Below are positions 5,296 through 5,371 of a stretch of 5,371 nucleotides of DNA, in pieces. How positions within the stretch are numbered: position 1 is the stretch's first letter; each line of letters starts with the position of its first letter. The translations under genes and the position numbers were made by a program. The notes beneath the pieces are model-generated. The model was not told the origin of the DNA, did no database searches, and saw only the letters and a program-made list of their open reading frames with translations. This stretch comes from Betaproteobacteria bacterium (GTDB lineage: Bacteria; Pseudomonadota; Gammaproteobacteria; Burkholderiales; Burkholderiaceae_C), in assembly GCA_009918225.1 (NCBI GenBank), contig RGEP01000135.1, positions 1 through 5,371 of the forward strand, in the 5' to 3' direction.

Positions 5296-5371
5296 ATGCG
5301 TACCGAAACCACCCTGCTGACGATTCAAGACTGGCACGAAGCCTATCGGTCGGGTGCCTGCGCTGCGGACC
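5296..5371 (+). CDS. Probable amidase-signature family enzyme, N-terminal 25 codons only
   Basis: The reading frame from the ATG at 5296 runs open to the window edge and gives MRTETTLLTIQDWHEAYRSG followed by ACAAD. The segment LLTIQDWHEAYRSGA resembles the N-terminal helix of amidase-signature enzymes (GatA-like, typically with a pattern like TIxELHAAYRSG). The Ser-cisSer-Lys catalytic core would lie outside the window, so the family call rests on this short stretch. An amidase fits the neighbouring ring-opening hydrolase, since it could cleave the half-amide product. No Shine-Dalgarno sequence is present; the large palindrome abuts the start codon and could control expression. Confidence 0.5.
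   Translation, partial: MRTETTLLTIQDWHEAYRSGACAAD

Overview
This is a GC-rich window of a catabolic (accessory-metabolism) locus. The high GC, the codon use and a Bug-type periplasmic binding protein suggest a betaproteobacterium of the order Burkholderiales, perhaps Comamonadaceae-like. That placement is inference from gene content; no rRNA or marker gene is present. No IS element, tRNA, CRISPR array or phage gene is visible.

Layout: two divergent gene sets separated by a roughly 120-bp region (2244-2362). On the minus strand, reading from about 2243 down to the left edge, lie a Bug/TctC-type solute-binding protein with a signal peptide, a DIM6/NTAB-type flavin reductase-like protein, and a fumarylacetoacetate hydrolase (FAH) family protein cut off by the window edge. 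They are closely spaced (gaps of 44 and 13 bp) and look like one operon. A sigma-54-like -24/-12 sequence lies in front of it. On the plus strand lie an Asp/Glu/hydantoin racemase superfamily protein, a PuuE-like polysaccharide-deacetylase-fold hydrolase, a 3-hydroxyisobutyrate-dehydrogenase-family NAD(P) oxidoreductase, and the first 25 codons of a probable amidase-signature enzyme.

How the genes may work together (inference): PuuE/cyclic-imidase-type hydrolases open cyclic amide rings, amidases hydrolyse the resulting half-amides, and racemase/maleate-isomerase-superfamily enzymes act on small dicarboxylates or ureides. A Bug protein would capture a small carboxylate or related substrate in the periplasm. 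FAH, flavin reductase and HIBADH-type enzymes could finish the breakdown. A cyclic imide, hydantoin or ureide pathway is the best-supported guess, but the substrate cannot be read from the sequence.

The most unusual points are: (1) the dehydrogenase carries an N-terminal extension containing seven in-frame 12-bp repeats that encode a Pro-Arg-x-x tetrapeptide array; (2) a 44-bp interrupted palindrome with a perfect 14-bp core abuts the amidase start codon and looks like an operator; (3) the racemase-like protein keeps the first catalytic cysteine but has glycine at the second; (4) three 11-bp direct repeats run directly into the deacetylase start codon.
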